A stretch of DNA of 64,000 nucleotides from Brasilonema angustatum HA4187-MV1 (lineage in GTDB: Bacteria > Cyanobacteriota > Cyanobacteriia > Cyanobacteriales > Nostocaceae), in contig JAHHGV010000027.1 in assembly GCA_019359695.1 (NCBI GenBank), forward strand, positions 55,478 to 119,477, given 5' to 3'. The notes beneath the pieces are model-generated. The model was not told where the DNA came from, did not search any database, and saw only the letters and a program-made list of their open reading frames with translations. Of the stretch, positions 1-8,234 are shown one piece after another; position 1 is the stretch's first letter, and each line of letters begins with the position of its first letter. Both the position numbers and the translations under genes were made by a program.

Positions 1-757
1 CTCATTAGTTGATGTCCTAATCTACCTGGCAACTGCTATAAGTCCCCCACCATAACGGTACACCGGAAAGGTGGTGGTTGTTGGAGCCCTTCTAAGCTAG
101 AGAGTCCAGATCGTCGCAAAATTAACCCGCCTCTCCGGGGCGGGAACAGGGAATAGGGAACAGGCAACAGCAAAAAATTAGCCCCGGATATTGGATTCAA
201 GCCCCTTAATTTATTAATGGAAGAATTCAAAAAAATTGTTGACAGATGCGCAGCACGATTCAACAAGACGTCCTTGTTTAAATCCCCTAATTTTAATTAT
301 GGGGATTCCCCTGTTGCCTGTTGCCCGTTCCCTGTTCCCTTTTTAAAGTGCATTTGCTGATGCCGAGGAAGAGGTAACTCATCTCCCGGCTTTTTATGAA
401 ATTTTCACTCCGTTTAATTTCATAAAAAGCCGAGATAAATCGAAGTCATTAGTCATTAGTCCTCTGTCATTAGTATGTTTTATGCCTACGGCACGCTAGC
501 CCCCTCCGGGGCTAGCGCAAACGCGAACACGAAAATCGTGCTTTTTCTTACTAATTGACCAATGACTAATAACCAAGACGACGTGGCGACGATTCCTCCC
601 ACCCCGCGCGTGGGATGGGAGGATTTGAATTTTGAATTTTGAATTCCCCGAAGGGGCTAGGGGTTGACCTAGCCTCATTGAGATTCACACGACCTACTGC
701 CAAAAAGCTTGTATCATTAGGCATATATAGACTAGACTGGTGATACTCACATCAACC
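1..757. other. Intergenic, repeat-rich, no convincing gene
   Basis: I see no credible gene here. The first 45 bases share a segment with 13134-13182 (both contain CTACCTGGCAACTGCTATA). Short motifs of the gggaacaggg type lie near 145-170 and 320-345. A long hairpin is at 387-432. A GC-rich segment (tagccccctccggggctagc) lies near 498-517 and recurs elsewhere in the window. The last part holds the presumed promoter of the next small gene. Open frames on the minus strand here are repeat-derived. Confidence 0.6.
387..432. repeat. Perfect 17-bp-stem hairpin
   Basis: The arms CGGCTTTTTATGAAATT (387-403) and its exact reverse complement (416-432) flank a 12-base loop. It is too long and AT-rich for an ordinary terminator and no gene ends next to it. 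It may be a relic of a palindromic mobile repeat. Confidence 0.7.
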
Positions 758-946
758 ATGACTGATACACAAACTTGGTATATTGTCAAGCTTTCGGCTG
801 GTCATTGCGAAATTATCCCCAGTGACGAAGCGACTGAGGAAAATAATCCAGAAATTATTGAGCAATGGGGGCCGTTTAGTTCCCAAGGAGAAGCCATTGC
901 CCGCCGCGTAGGACTGATTAGATCTCTTAAGTGCCAACCAGTCTGA
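758..946 (+). CDS. Small conserved cyanobacterial protein of unknown function
   Basis: This encodes 62 residues starting MTDTQTWYIVKLSAGHCEIIP. A GTG at 740 in the same frame is possible, but the ATG at 758 gives the more natural N-terminus. The protein has a compact pattern (WYIVKL, then IEQWGPFSSQGEAIARRVGLIR, ending GKCQPV-like) that I associate with a small protein common in filamentous cyanobacteria. I know of no assigned role. There are no membrane segments or signal peptide, and the only cysteines are C23 and one near the C-terminus. It stands alone, convergent with the protease gene that ends at 1126. Confidence 0.7.
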   Translation: MTDTQTWYIVKLSAGHCEIIPSDEATEENNPEIIEQWGPFSSQGEAIARRVGLIRSLKCQPV

Positions 947-999
947 AGTCAAAAGTTAAAGGTCGAAAAAACTCTTTTGACCCTTGACCCCTTCGGGGG

Positions 1000-1110
1000 A
1001 AGACCTCCGGTCTCGCTGCGCTAACGCCAGTCGCTTTATGCCGGGGAACCCTTTCAGCAGTCGCCTGCGGAGGGAAACCCTCCTGCAGCGCTGCTTCACC
1101 CCCGCGCTGG
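1000..1110. repeat. GC-rich interspersed palindromic repeat
   Basis: This patch contains the recurrent module 'gcggagggaaaccctcctgc' (1076-1095) together with cttcggggg and ccggtctcgctgcgctaacg. Related copies lie at about 5740-5870, 8702-8782 (inside a gene), 38535-38625 and 39425-39490. It sits between two convergent genes. Confidence 0.7.
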
Positions 1111-1125
1111 CTCACTTTTGACTTT

Positions 1126-2412
1126 TTAATTTTTTTCTGCCCTGCTGTTTCCTTTCTGTGCAATTTCTTTGCCGATCACTTCTACAGCTTTGGCAAACTG
1201 GGGATCTTGTAAGGTGGCAATTTTATCGCGCTGTTTGAGCCATAGCTCCTCTCGCTGAGCAGTCGTCAACTCCACCTTGACATCTGGGTCAATTCCATGA
1301 TGATTGATATCACGATTATTAGGAGTGTAGTATTTAGCAATTGTCACGGCCATTCCAGAACCATCGTCCAGAGGACGCACTGATTGCACTAAGCCTTTGC
1401 CAAAGGTCTGAGTACCAACTAAAACAGCACGCTTGTTATCCTGTAAAGCTCCGGAGAGGATTTCACTGGCACTTGCTGAACCTTTATCTACTAATACCAC
1501 GAGCGGTTTGTTTGTCAAAGCACGTCCTTTTGCCACTTCTCGCTCTACTTCTGCAAAGCGGTCTTTCGTGGAGACTATCGTACCATTACTGATCCACATT
1601 CGGGCAATTTCGACGCTAGAGAAAAGTAAGCCACCAGGATTATTACGTAAATCCAGGACATAACCAGCGACTTGCTTACTCTCTAAATTTGTGATTGCTT
1701 GTTGCATTTCTTTACCAGCGTTGGCGCTAAACTGCTTCAAGCGAATATAACCAAGATTGCCTGCTGGAGTTTGTTTTTGAGAGTACTCTACTGGATGAAT
1801 TTCAATCTTAGCTCTTGCAATGTTGAATTGTTTTTCCTGACCATTCCGCAGAACTGTCAAGTTGACCGCTGTTCCTGCCTCACCTCGGATTAAGGAAACT
1901 GCCTGATTGGTATCCATACCCTCGGTACTTTTTCCGTTGATTTTGGTGATGACATCTTTTGCCAGGACACCAGCTTTTGCAGCAGGTGTATCCTCAATCG
2001 GCGCAATCACAGTCAACTTTTTCGTTTTCTCATCTATGCCAATTTGGATACCAATACCTATCAGTTCTCCAGAGGTATCCACTTGCATATTTTTGAACTC
2101 CTGTGGATCCATAAACCGAGTGTAAGGATCACCCAGCTTCTTCAACATTTCGCGGATGGACTTGTAAGCCTGCTGCTTGTCGCTGTAGGACTTGTTCAGG
2201 TACTCACGACGAACAGCCGCCCAATCTAATTTATTAAAAGTACCATCTACATATTGGCGGTTAATAACTTGCCAAACTTCATCTATTAATTCCTTAGGAC
2301 TTTCTTTAAATAAAGCCTGTCCTTGTGAGTGAATACCCAGGCCAGTGACTGCTATTGTTGTCAGTGTCACCGCTGTAGCACCCAAAACAAGTCCACTTCT
2401 TGTAATCACCAT
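1126..2412 (-). CDS. ctpB: Carboxyl-terminal processing protease, S41 family (CtpB-like)
   Basis: This is a 428-residue serine protease of the C-terminal processing family, which acts in the periplasm or thylakoid lumen on C-terminal ends of proteins. An N-terminal hydrophobic stretch (about residues 7-27) is a signal peptide or anchor. The N-terminal helical region (40-105) is followed by a PDZ domain (about 115-200, with GIGIQIG and the AAKAGVLAKDVITKING core). The protease core has RNNPGG at 256-261, the GSASASE motif with the likely nucleophile S314, and the general base K339 in TFGKG. The spacing of 25 between Ser and Lys matches the family. Cyanobacteria have several paralogues (CtpA, B, C); the B assignment rests on overall resemblance. 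The start is the ATG that gives the signal sequence. Confidence 0.85.
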   Translation of the reverse strand: MVITRSGLVLGATAVTLTTIAVTGLGIHSQGQALFKESPKELIDEVWQVINRQYVDGTFNKLDWAAVRREYLNKSYSDKQQAYKSIREMLKKLGDPYTRFMDPQEFKNMQVDTSGELIGIGIQIGIDEKTKKLTVIAPIEDTPAAKAGVLAKDVITKINGKSTEGMDTNQAVSLIRGEAGTAVNLTVLRNGQEKQFNIARAKIEIHPVEYSQKQTPAGNLGYIRLKQFSANAGKEMQQAITNLESKQVAGYVLDLRNNPGGLLFSSVEIARMWISNGTIVSTKDRFAEVEREVAKGRALTNKPLVVLVDKGSASASEILSGALQDNKRAVLVGTQTFGKGLVQSVRPLDDGSGMAVTIAKYYTPNNRDINHHGIDPDVKVELTTAQREELWLKQRDKIATLQDPQFAKAVEVIGKEIAQKGNSRAEKN

Positions 2413-2449
2413 AATGACAGCTGTGCAAGACGCAAAATTTTCTAATCAG

Positions 2450-2500
2450 TATGCTCAATCTAACACAGGGTTTTGCACTAAAGACTGAGCATATTTTTTT
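2450..2500 (+). terminator. Terminator-like hairpin on the plus strand
   Basis: TATGCTCAATC (2450-2460) pairs with GACTGAGCATA (2483-2493) with one mismatch, followed by seven T. The orientation is antisense to both flanking genes, so its purpose is unclear. It could stop an unseen plus-strand transcript or be chance. Confidence 0.4.
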
Positions 2501-2575
2501 ATTTCATAAAAATGCTTTGTCATCCGGCGACTACCTGTGTCGGCGGTACAAAATTTGTCGAAAATTTGGAAAATT

Positions 2576-3802
2576 TTATGGATCTATCCAACGTCCATCT
2601 ATCTTAATTAAGTTGATCAATTCTTCTACTCCTTTATCTTCTGGAACTTTTTTAATTTCTTCTCTTCCACGGTAAAGAGAAATGTATCCAGGCGTTTTGC
2701 CAACATAACCGTAATCAGCATCAGCCATTTCCCCAGGTCCATTGACTATACACCCCATGACTGCCACATCGAGTCCAGTGAGATGTTTAGTCGCTTCGCG
2801 GACTTTGTGCAGAACTTCTTCTAGGTTAAACAATGTCCGTCCACAAGAAGGACAAGCAACGTACTCCACCATTGTTTTGCGCAATCCCAAAGCTTGCAAA
2901 ATACTGTAGCAGACAGGGATTTCTTTCTCTGGTGATTCCGTTAGTGACACGCGAATTGTATCGCCAATACCATCAGCTAAGAGAGTGGCAATACCAGCGG
3001 TTGATTTAATCCGTCCATACTCGCCATCACCTGCTTCGGTGACACCCAAGTGCAGAGGATAATCCATACCCAGTTCATCCATCCGCTGTGCCATGAGACG
3101 ATAGGCGGCTAACATCACTGGCACTCGTGAAGCTTTCATAGAAATCACCAAATTGTGGAAATCTAAAGATTCACAAATGCGAATGAATTCTATTGCTGAT
3201 TCCACCATACCTTCTGGGGTATCGCCGTAGGTGAACAGCATTCTTTCACCAAGAGAACCGTGATTTACCCCAATTCGCATAGCTTTGCCTTGATCACGTA
3301 AGGAAATCACCAACGGTGCCAAAGTTTCACGAATTTTTTCGCCAATTTCGTTAAACTCAGCCTTAGTGTATTCGGTTCTGTTGGGGTTTGGCTTTTCAAA
3401 CACGTACAACCCTGGATTAATCCGCACTTTTTCTATGTGTTTGGCGACTTCCAAGGCGATTTTCATACCATTATGATGCACATCCGCAACAATAGGCACA
3501 TCCTGGTAGGTTTTGATTAATTTTTGTTTAATCTCTGCCAGCGCTCTGGCATGAGCCATACTAGGTACAGTAACGCGGACGATTTCGCAGCCAATTTCAT
3601 GAAGACGGCGAATTGCTGCGACTGAACCGTTTATATCTAGGGTGTCTTCGTTAATCATTGACTGCACTACCACAGGGTAGCCACCCCCAATGATGACATC
3701 GCCTACTTTGACTGGACGGGTTTTGCGCCGTTTGATCGTGGTGTCAAAGGTGGGTTGAAGATTTGCAGTGTTGGAAGTTGTTAGCGTAGGCAGGGTTTGC
3801 AT
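2576..3802 (-). CDS. ispG: (E)-4-hydroxy-3-methylbut-2-enyl-diphosphate synthase
   Basis: IspG (GcpE) performs the reductive ring opening of 2-C-methyl-erythritol 2,4-cyclodiphosphate to HMBPP in the MEP isoprenoid pathway, using a 4Fe-4S cluster; in cyanobacteria ferredoxin is the likely electron donor. The 408-residue sequence has the N-terminal TIM-barrel substrate region ([36 protein letters not shown]) and the C-terminal cluster domain with C317, C320 (CPSCG) and C351 followed by NGPGE, whose E358 is the fourth ligand in the family. The length is typical of the short bacterial form. The start ATG gives [10 protein letters not shown]. It is codirectional with ctpB, 163 bp upstream of it. 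The MEP enzyme IspD is also in this window at 13313-14020, but not in the same operon. Confidence 0.97.
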   Translation of the reverse strand: MQTLPTLTTSNTANLQPTFDTTIKRRKTRPVKVGDVIIGGGYPVVVQSMINEDTLDINGSVAAIRRLHEIGCEIVRVTVPSMAHARALAEIKQKLIKTYQDVPIVADVHHNGMKIALEVAKHIEKVRINPGLYVFEKPNPNRTEYTKAEFNEIGEKIRETLAPLVISLRDQGKAMRIGVNHGSLGERMLFTYGDTPEGMVESAIEFIRICESLDFHNLVISMKASRVPVMLAAYRLMAQRMDELGMDYPLHLGVTEAGDGEYGRIKSTAGIATLLADGIGDTIRVSLTESPEKEIPVCYSILQALGLRKTMVEYVACPSCGRTLFNLEEVLHKVREATKHLTGLDVAVMGCIVNGPGEMADADYGYVGKTPGYISLYRGREEIKKVPEDKGVEELINLIKIDGRWIDP

Positions 3803-4051
3803 ATCCTGTTAAGTAAAATTTTGGTAGCAAAGATATCCAGTTGGAAAACATTCTGTTTCCCAGATTGCCACATGAAGGGGTAGTTTGAGTAATGAAGTTG
3901 AAAAAAAAGCAGGAAAAAAGTGAAAAAATGAGTGGGGGAGGAGGGGAAGTGGAGAAACAGGTAAAAATGACTATTGAATCATCTAAAATCCAAAATTCAA
4001 AATCTCAAATTGCAATAAGTAACAAATATTATTAGCAGCACCAATGATTTT

Positions 4052-4644
4052 ATGAGTCAATTATTAATTTCTGTCATTCATTCTATTCCTGACGGTGAGG
4101 CTTTAATTGACACTGTACTGCGCCACTACCCCATCAGCGATATCCGTAACTGCAAACTATACAAGCGAGGGTTAAACGATACGTATTTGGTGGAAACTGA
4201 GCAACAAAGATATATTCTACGAGTTTATCGGCGTGGGTGGAGAAATAAGCAAGAAATTGATTTTGAACTGGAACTGTTAGCGTTTCTACATGAGCAAAAA
4301 CAGTCGGTTGCATACCCCATTGTAAGAAAAGATGGCGTTTTTACAACAGAAATTGCCGCACCAGAAGGAACACGTTACGTGGCTGTGTTTTTCTATGCAC
4401 CAGGACATGCAGTCAATGAAAAGCTTGATGGGACACAAAGCTATCGTTTAGCAGAAGCACTGGCAAAAATTCACCAGACACTAGACAAGTTCAAAAGTAG
4501 TTTGATTCGCCCTGCTTTGAAAAGTGAATACTTCCTAGATTGGTCATTGGAAGCAATTGCACCTCTGTAGCAATACAGAGAAAGCGATATGAACTATCTG
4601 CAAAAACAGGTAGATAAAATAAAAAAGCAGTTAGAGGATGTCTG
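4052..4644 (+). pseudogene. Broken phosphotransferase (APH/choline kinase fold), N-terminal half
   Basis: The reading frame encodes the N-lobe of an aminoglycoside-phosphotransferase-like kinase: GLNDTYLVET forms the nucleotide-binding strands, YILRVYRRGW holds the ATP-binding lysine position, and EIDFELELLAFL is the alpha-C region. Then come VAVFFYAPGH and AEALAKIHQTLD. A TAG at 4568-4570 interrupts it, and the same frame continues sensibly as QYRESDMNYLQKQVDKIKKQLEDV up to a TGA at 4642-4644. The catalytic loop (HxD) and the metal-binding Asp are missing, since the full family has about 330 residues. It is therefore a 3'-truncated gene with at least one nonsense mutation, next to other gene fragments. 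Confidence 0.8.
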
Positions 4645-4671
4645 ATATCACGTCCTGCGAATTACTTACGA

Positions 4672-4960
4672 TTAAGCACCAATTTGAGTCCACCAATGAA
4701 AGCCTGTTAACCCTCGAATCAAATCTTGCTGTTGAAGTAAAGCTTGGCAACGATCAAATAAAACTTCCTCTCAAAATTACAATATTTTGCTGGACTGGCT
4801 ATCAATAAATCAATGACAACTTCCAAAATAGGAGATGGAAGTTGTTTGGCACAAGTGCAAATTTGAGCTAATAAAAGTGACGGCAATAAACTCACGCTTT
4901 TACCTCTAGGAAGAATGCCAAATCCGTTGATAGTACAGTGGGAATCAATACCGCGCGGTC
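4672..4960 (-). pseudogene. Unidentified frameshifted coding remnant
   Basis: On the minus strand a frame reads IDSHCTINGFGILPRGKSVS then a leucine-rich stretch ending ASPAKYCNF. After a shift near 4760 it continues EEVLFDRCQALLQQQDLIRG LTGFHWWTQIGA to a TAA at 4672-4674. Both halves have natural protein composition, so this is probably one broken gene. I do not recognise the family. It could belong with the adjacent SNF2 fragment on the same strand, or be an independent scrap. Confidence 0.45.
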
Positions 4961-5001
4961 AAGATACTTATTGCCGCGTTCACAAGAAGTTTCCGGAAGT
5001 T

Positions 5002-5253
5002 ACTGTCCACAACGCGGAAATCCAAACCAAACTTATCGCGCATTTGGTCTCGCCACTGAATTTGCACTAAAGATGGACAAACTATCAAAATGGGCCGACA
5101 GCGATGACGGATAATTAATTCTTGAGCAACTAACCCCGCCTCAATGGTTTTACCCAATCCCACATCATCTGCAATCAGCAAATTAACGCGAGGCATTTGA
5201 ATTGCTCGCACTACTGGATCAAGCTGATAATCTTCAGCACGGAGGTAGCCTTC
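5002..5253 (-). pseudogene. SNF2-type helicase fragment (DISARM DrmD-like), N-terminal motor part
   Basis: About 84 residues match the start of the SNF2 ATPase core of DrmD-like or RapA-like proteins: a YQLDPVVRA Q-motif region, the Walker A ADDVGLGKT, LIVCPSLVQIQW (motif Ia), then RDQMRDKFGLDFRVVDS. The DDVGLGKTIEAGLV form and the DKFGLDF segment are what I associate with the SNF2 helicase of DISARM phage defence. Everything downstream (DEAH box, helicase lobe 2) is absent: after VVDS the frame runs into unrelated sequence and stops. The upstream boundary at about 5253 abuts another pseudogene on the opposite strand. It is non-functional. Confidence 0.75.
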
Positions 5254-5255
5254 AT

Positions 5256-5627
5256 GCTGGCGATCGCATTCCTGACTTACCTCTGGTGGTTGTTCGACCC
5301 GACGGTGTAAAGGAAAACCGGACACTTTTTAATCTGCTCAATCCCTGCCAGTTTACGCTCCTTTTCGTCAGCATCAGTGATGCTCCAACTCTGCATGCAC
5401 AAATTTCAGAAAAGCTGGCGCTATGGCACGAGCTGATCGAAGGCATACAAATAGAGCCACCGAACAGTGAACAAGAACACAAGCGCTTCCAAGATCACCT
5501 CGGCTCTAAGCCTGTTTTGCTGTTAATTCGTCCAGACGGTTACATCGCCTTCCGGGGAGGAGATCACTCCCTGTCGGAATTGATTGAATATTGCTCCTCA
5601 TGGCTATTGCCTTCATCCCTCAAGTAA
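5256..5627 (+). pseudogene. C-terminal domain of an FAD-dependent aromatic hydroxylase
   Basis: From AGDRIPDLPLVVVRPDG to KPVLLLIRPDGYIAFRGG this is the thioredoxin-fold C-terminal domain of PHBH/MhpA-type flavoprotein monooxygenases, ending SELIEYCSSWL. The FAD-binding (GxGxxG) and substrate domains of about 380 residues are absent: the sequence upstream of 5256 belongs to a helicase remnant on the other strand. An in-frame start at 5202 is fortuitous. I infer a deletion or rearrangement that joined the tail of this gene to the SNF2 scrap. Confidence 0.75.
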
Positions 5628-5739
5628 AGAGAAACATCATGCTCGATCACAATCAAGTACAAGTCCTTTTCGCAGACTTACAGCGTTGGGAGCAGAAAGC
5701 CCACGGTTTCTAGCCGTATGGATGCCAGACACCTACGGA

Positions 5740-5870
5740 GGGAGACCCCTTCGGGGAGAACCTCCGGTTCCACTAGCCCCTAAGGGGGCCGGAGCTAACG
5801 CGCTCCGCCAGATGCCTGGCTGTCGGGAAACCCTCCCGCAGCACTGGTCTCACCTCCTGGATGGCTAGCG
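5740..5870. repeat. GC-rich interspersed palindromic repeat
   Basis: It contains cctacggagggagacccctt, tagcccctaagggggc and gggaaaccctcccgcagcactgg in series, the same modules as at 1000-1110, 8702-8782 and 39425-39490. It lies just after gene scraps. Confidence 0.7.
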
Positions 5871-6472
5871 CTCATGAATGCGTTTTTTATATTTTTTTAT
5901 GTTGACCTACTTAGTAGCTGAATTTGTACTCTCATTTAGTAGTTTTAAAATTTTTCTAAACGCTCTATACTTTTTGTTTATACCTCAATTTATACTTACG
6001 ATATATTGTAGCTCTTAGAAAGAATCCTATAATCCTTAGTATGAATAATAAAAATATGAAACAATTCTGTTGTGTCTAATAACCAGGCTTTGAGAAAGCC
6101 AAAATTAGTCGAAATTAAAATTGCGTGGATAGCGTTTCTGCAGCGTTGCTTTTACCAATACTCAAGTGCCTGAATTCTGTGTTGAACTGGCATGTTTTCG
6201 AAAAGGGGAGGCAATTCTAGTTAATGCTGAAACGAGAATTTATTGCGTGGCTTATGTGATAGCGATCTGCGCGGAGCACAGCAGCGAAGCTATCGCCCTA
6301 ATATCCATGCTAAGTAAACTGCTCAAAGTTGCAAATCAACCAGGAAACTAGCCAGACAACCATCGTTTTCTCAATTCTGTAATTATTGCGATTTACAAAA
6401 ATTGAGATTCAGACATTTCATGACTCATTGAGATGTCTGAAGAAGCTTTTAGGTTCTCTTGTTGGACAACCG

Positions 6473-6601
6473 AATCAAGCAATACAGTTCAGAGCAGACC
6501 AAAACCGTTACCACGAAGACAATGTAGAGATGTAGCATCCACTCTCACTACACATCAGCAAATCTCACAAAAAATCCTTAACTGAACCGTATTGCCTAAT
6601 C
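6473..6601. mobile_element. Possible 129-bp inverted-repeat element
   Basis: The left end AATCAAGCAATACAGTTCAG and the right end CTGAACCGTATTGCCTAATC are imperfect inverted repeats (15 of 20 positions). The interior has no coding capacity. This fits a non-autonomous element or the joined ends of a lost insertion sequence. I could not define a target duplication. Confidence 0.4.
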
Positions 6602-6677
6602 AAAGGGGATTTTAACATCAAAAAAATCCCTATTTTTGCTTTCTAGTTTTGAACATTTTGAGACAATTAAACCCATT

Positions 6678-8120
6678 ATGAAACCGAAAGAGACAATCTT
6701 TGTTATCCCGACTTATCGACTAAGAGATGTAGCAGAAACGATTGAAAAGTACGATGATAATTTCTGGGTGAACGGGCATGCTCCAAAAATCATTGTTTTT
6801 GATGATTCAAGTGTTGCTAACTACGAAAAATACTATCAACTTCTAGAGCAGACTAAAACCGTCAACGATGTATTTTATGTTGGCCCTCGTGAGAAGGAAC
6901 AGTTTATCAATTTCTTAAACCAGAGACTTCGCGATAAGAAGCTTGAGTCACTCGTCAGAAACCTGTTTCGACCCAGTTATGGCGGAAATCGGAATTTTAC
7001 CTTAATGTACACGCTTGGACATTTAATGGTAAGTTCAGATGATGATATGAGACCGGATGCATTAATCGAAAATAGCCCGGAATCTTTATCAGCAGATGAA
7101 ATCTGTCGAGGCAAACTACTCAAGTCTAACCAGGATGGTTTCGTCCATCGTTCCTTTGACTTACTCACCTCTTTTGAGGATGTTCTGGGCCACAAAGTCA
7201 ACCTGGTACCGGACAATTTTGAGAAAGGGGAACTAGTCGTTGATACAGCAATGGAGTTAGAAACCAATACGACAAAAGGTTTTTTCAAAGAAAACTCTCT
7301 ATTGCTGCAAAGGGGCAAAGTTTCTAATAGTGCTGTTGTCAAAATTGCCCAGACTTTTCGGACAGGAACTCACGATATTGATACGCTCGATTTTATTCAC
7401 ATGTATCTGAATGATGAAAACCAAATTAGTCTAGACGAACTCAATGATATTTATGTTCTCGTAAATTTCAGACCAGTCGTTACCAACAAAAATTGGAGGA
7501 TGGATTGTGGGGTCGCGGGGTATGATAATCAGTTTGGTTTGCCACCCTTTTTTCCGACTCGACTGAGGTTCGAGGATTACATCTATCGGCTTTGGATACA
7601 GCAAGAAGGGATAGTAGCTGCACACGTAGATGCTGCACAGAACCATATTCGGAATAACTATATGCGTAATCCGATTGCAAGTGAAATTTTCAATGAGGAG
7701 ATATGTAATTTACTCAAAAAGAAGATCAAGAACGGTATTTATGAACTTGAAGATCTTACGATCAAGTTTGACTATTCCGGCGAAGTAACTTCACAAGACT
7801 CTGAAGAAATCTTGGAAAGAGTCGGCGACATCTATAATCAAGTGGTCAAAGCTTCAATATCCACTCAGAATGAAGAACGTAGACAATCTCTCCAGTTCTT
7901 TGCTGACAACCTATCGCGCGTATTTTATGGGTTTGAACCCGATTTCTTTCAGCAAAATGTCTCTCGGATTGTTGATGACGTTATCAGTCAATTTCAGGCA
8001 TCTTTAGAGATATGGCCCACTCTCGTCGAAATCTGCTACTTTCAGAAGGATAAGAAAGATTTACCGCAAACCAGAGTCAGGAATAAAAAGTTAAAGTCTA
8101 GAAATGGCAATCGATTTTAA
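6678..8120 (+). CDS. Glycosyltransferase-like protein with DxD motif
   Basis: The 480-residue protein begins MKPKETIFVIPTYRLRDVAETI, the opening beta strand of a GT-A nucleotide-sugar-binding fold. IIVFDDSS follows (about residues 50-57), and LMVSSDDDMRPDAL (about 116-129) supplies the DxD metal-binding motif. Later come WRMDCGVAGYDNQFGLPPFF and RFEDYIYRLW, an acceptor-side ED pair as in family 2 enzymes. There is no signal peptide or membrane span, and the C-terminal 120 residues look helical. A TTG at 6636 is in frame, but the ATG at 6678 is the better start. It stands alone, with no sugar-pathway neighbours, so donor and acceptor are unknown. Confidence 0.65.
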   Translation: MKPKETIFVIPTYRLRDVAETIEKYDDNFWVNGHAPKIIVFDDSSVANYEKYYQLLEQTKTVNDVFYVGPREKEQFINFLNQRLRDKKLESLVRNLFRPSYGGNRNFTLMYTLGHLMVSSDDDMRPDALIENSPESLSADEICRGKLLKSNQDGFVHRSFDLLTSFEDVLGHKVNLVPDNFEKGELVVDTAMELETNTTKGFFKENSLLLQRGKVSNSAVVKIAQTFRTGTHDIDTLDFIHMYLNDENQISLDELNDIYVLVNFRPVVTNKNWRMDCGVAGYDNQFGLPPFFPTRLRFEDYIYRLWIQQEGIVAAHVDAAQNHIRNNYMRNPIASEIFNEEICNLLKKKIKNGIYELEDLTIKFDYSGEVTSQDSEEILERVGDIYNQVVKASISTQNEERRQSLQFFADNLSRVFYGFEPDFFQQNVSRIVDDVISQFQASLEIWPTLVEICYFQKDKKDLPQTRVRNKKLKSRNGNRF

Positions 8121-8234
8121 TAACGACAAAATCCGTCACTAAAATAGAGTAATCCACCCACCACAAACCTATCCAAGCCACCCAGACATGGCAAGCTTTG
8201 GATTGCGGTTTAGATAGAGGTTGCAATTTAACTT

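Larger units (their letters stand above)
5628..6677. other. Intergenic with repeats and gene scraps
   Basis: Directly after the flavoprotein tail, an ATG at 5639 opens a frame MLDHNQVQVLFADLQRWEQK that stops at 5713. It resembles the start of an isochorismatase-like hydrolase and may be a 5' scrap (weak). Positions 5740-5870 hold a GC-rich palindromic repeat. A copy of the GCGATCTGCGC...GCAGCGAAGCTATCGC palindrome is at 6262-6296, within a 61-codon frame (6166-6351) that I do not trust. Inverted repeats at 6473-6492 and 6582-6601 bracket a 129-bp segment. The rest is AT-rich without visible genes. Confidence 0.5.

Noticed and set aside
36..678. Minus-strand frames of 76 and 60 codons at the left edge
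   Set aside because: They run through repeats and the hairpin, have no ribosome sites and no family resemblance.
927..1163. 78-codon minus-strand frame overlapping the ctpB 3' end
   Set aside because: It is made of the GC-rich repeat and overlaps a confident gene.
4960..5260. An intact DISARM phage-defence system
   Set aside because: Only about 84 residues of one helicase gene remain; no methyltransferase, drmA, drmB or drmC is visible.
6166..6351. 61-codon frame containing ICAEHSSEAIA
   Set aside because: Part of it is the palindromic repeat and the rest shows no recognisable family or start signal.
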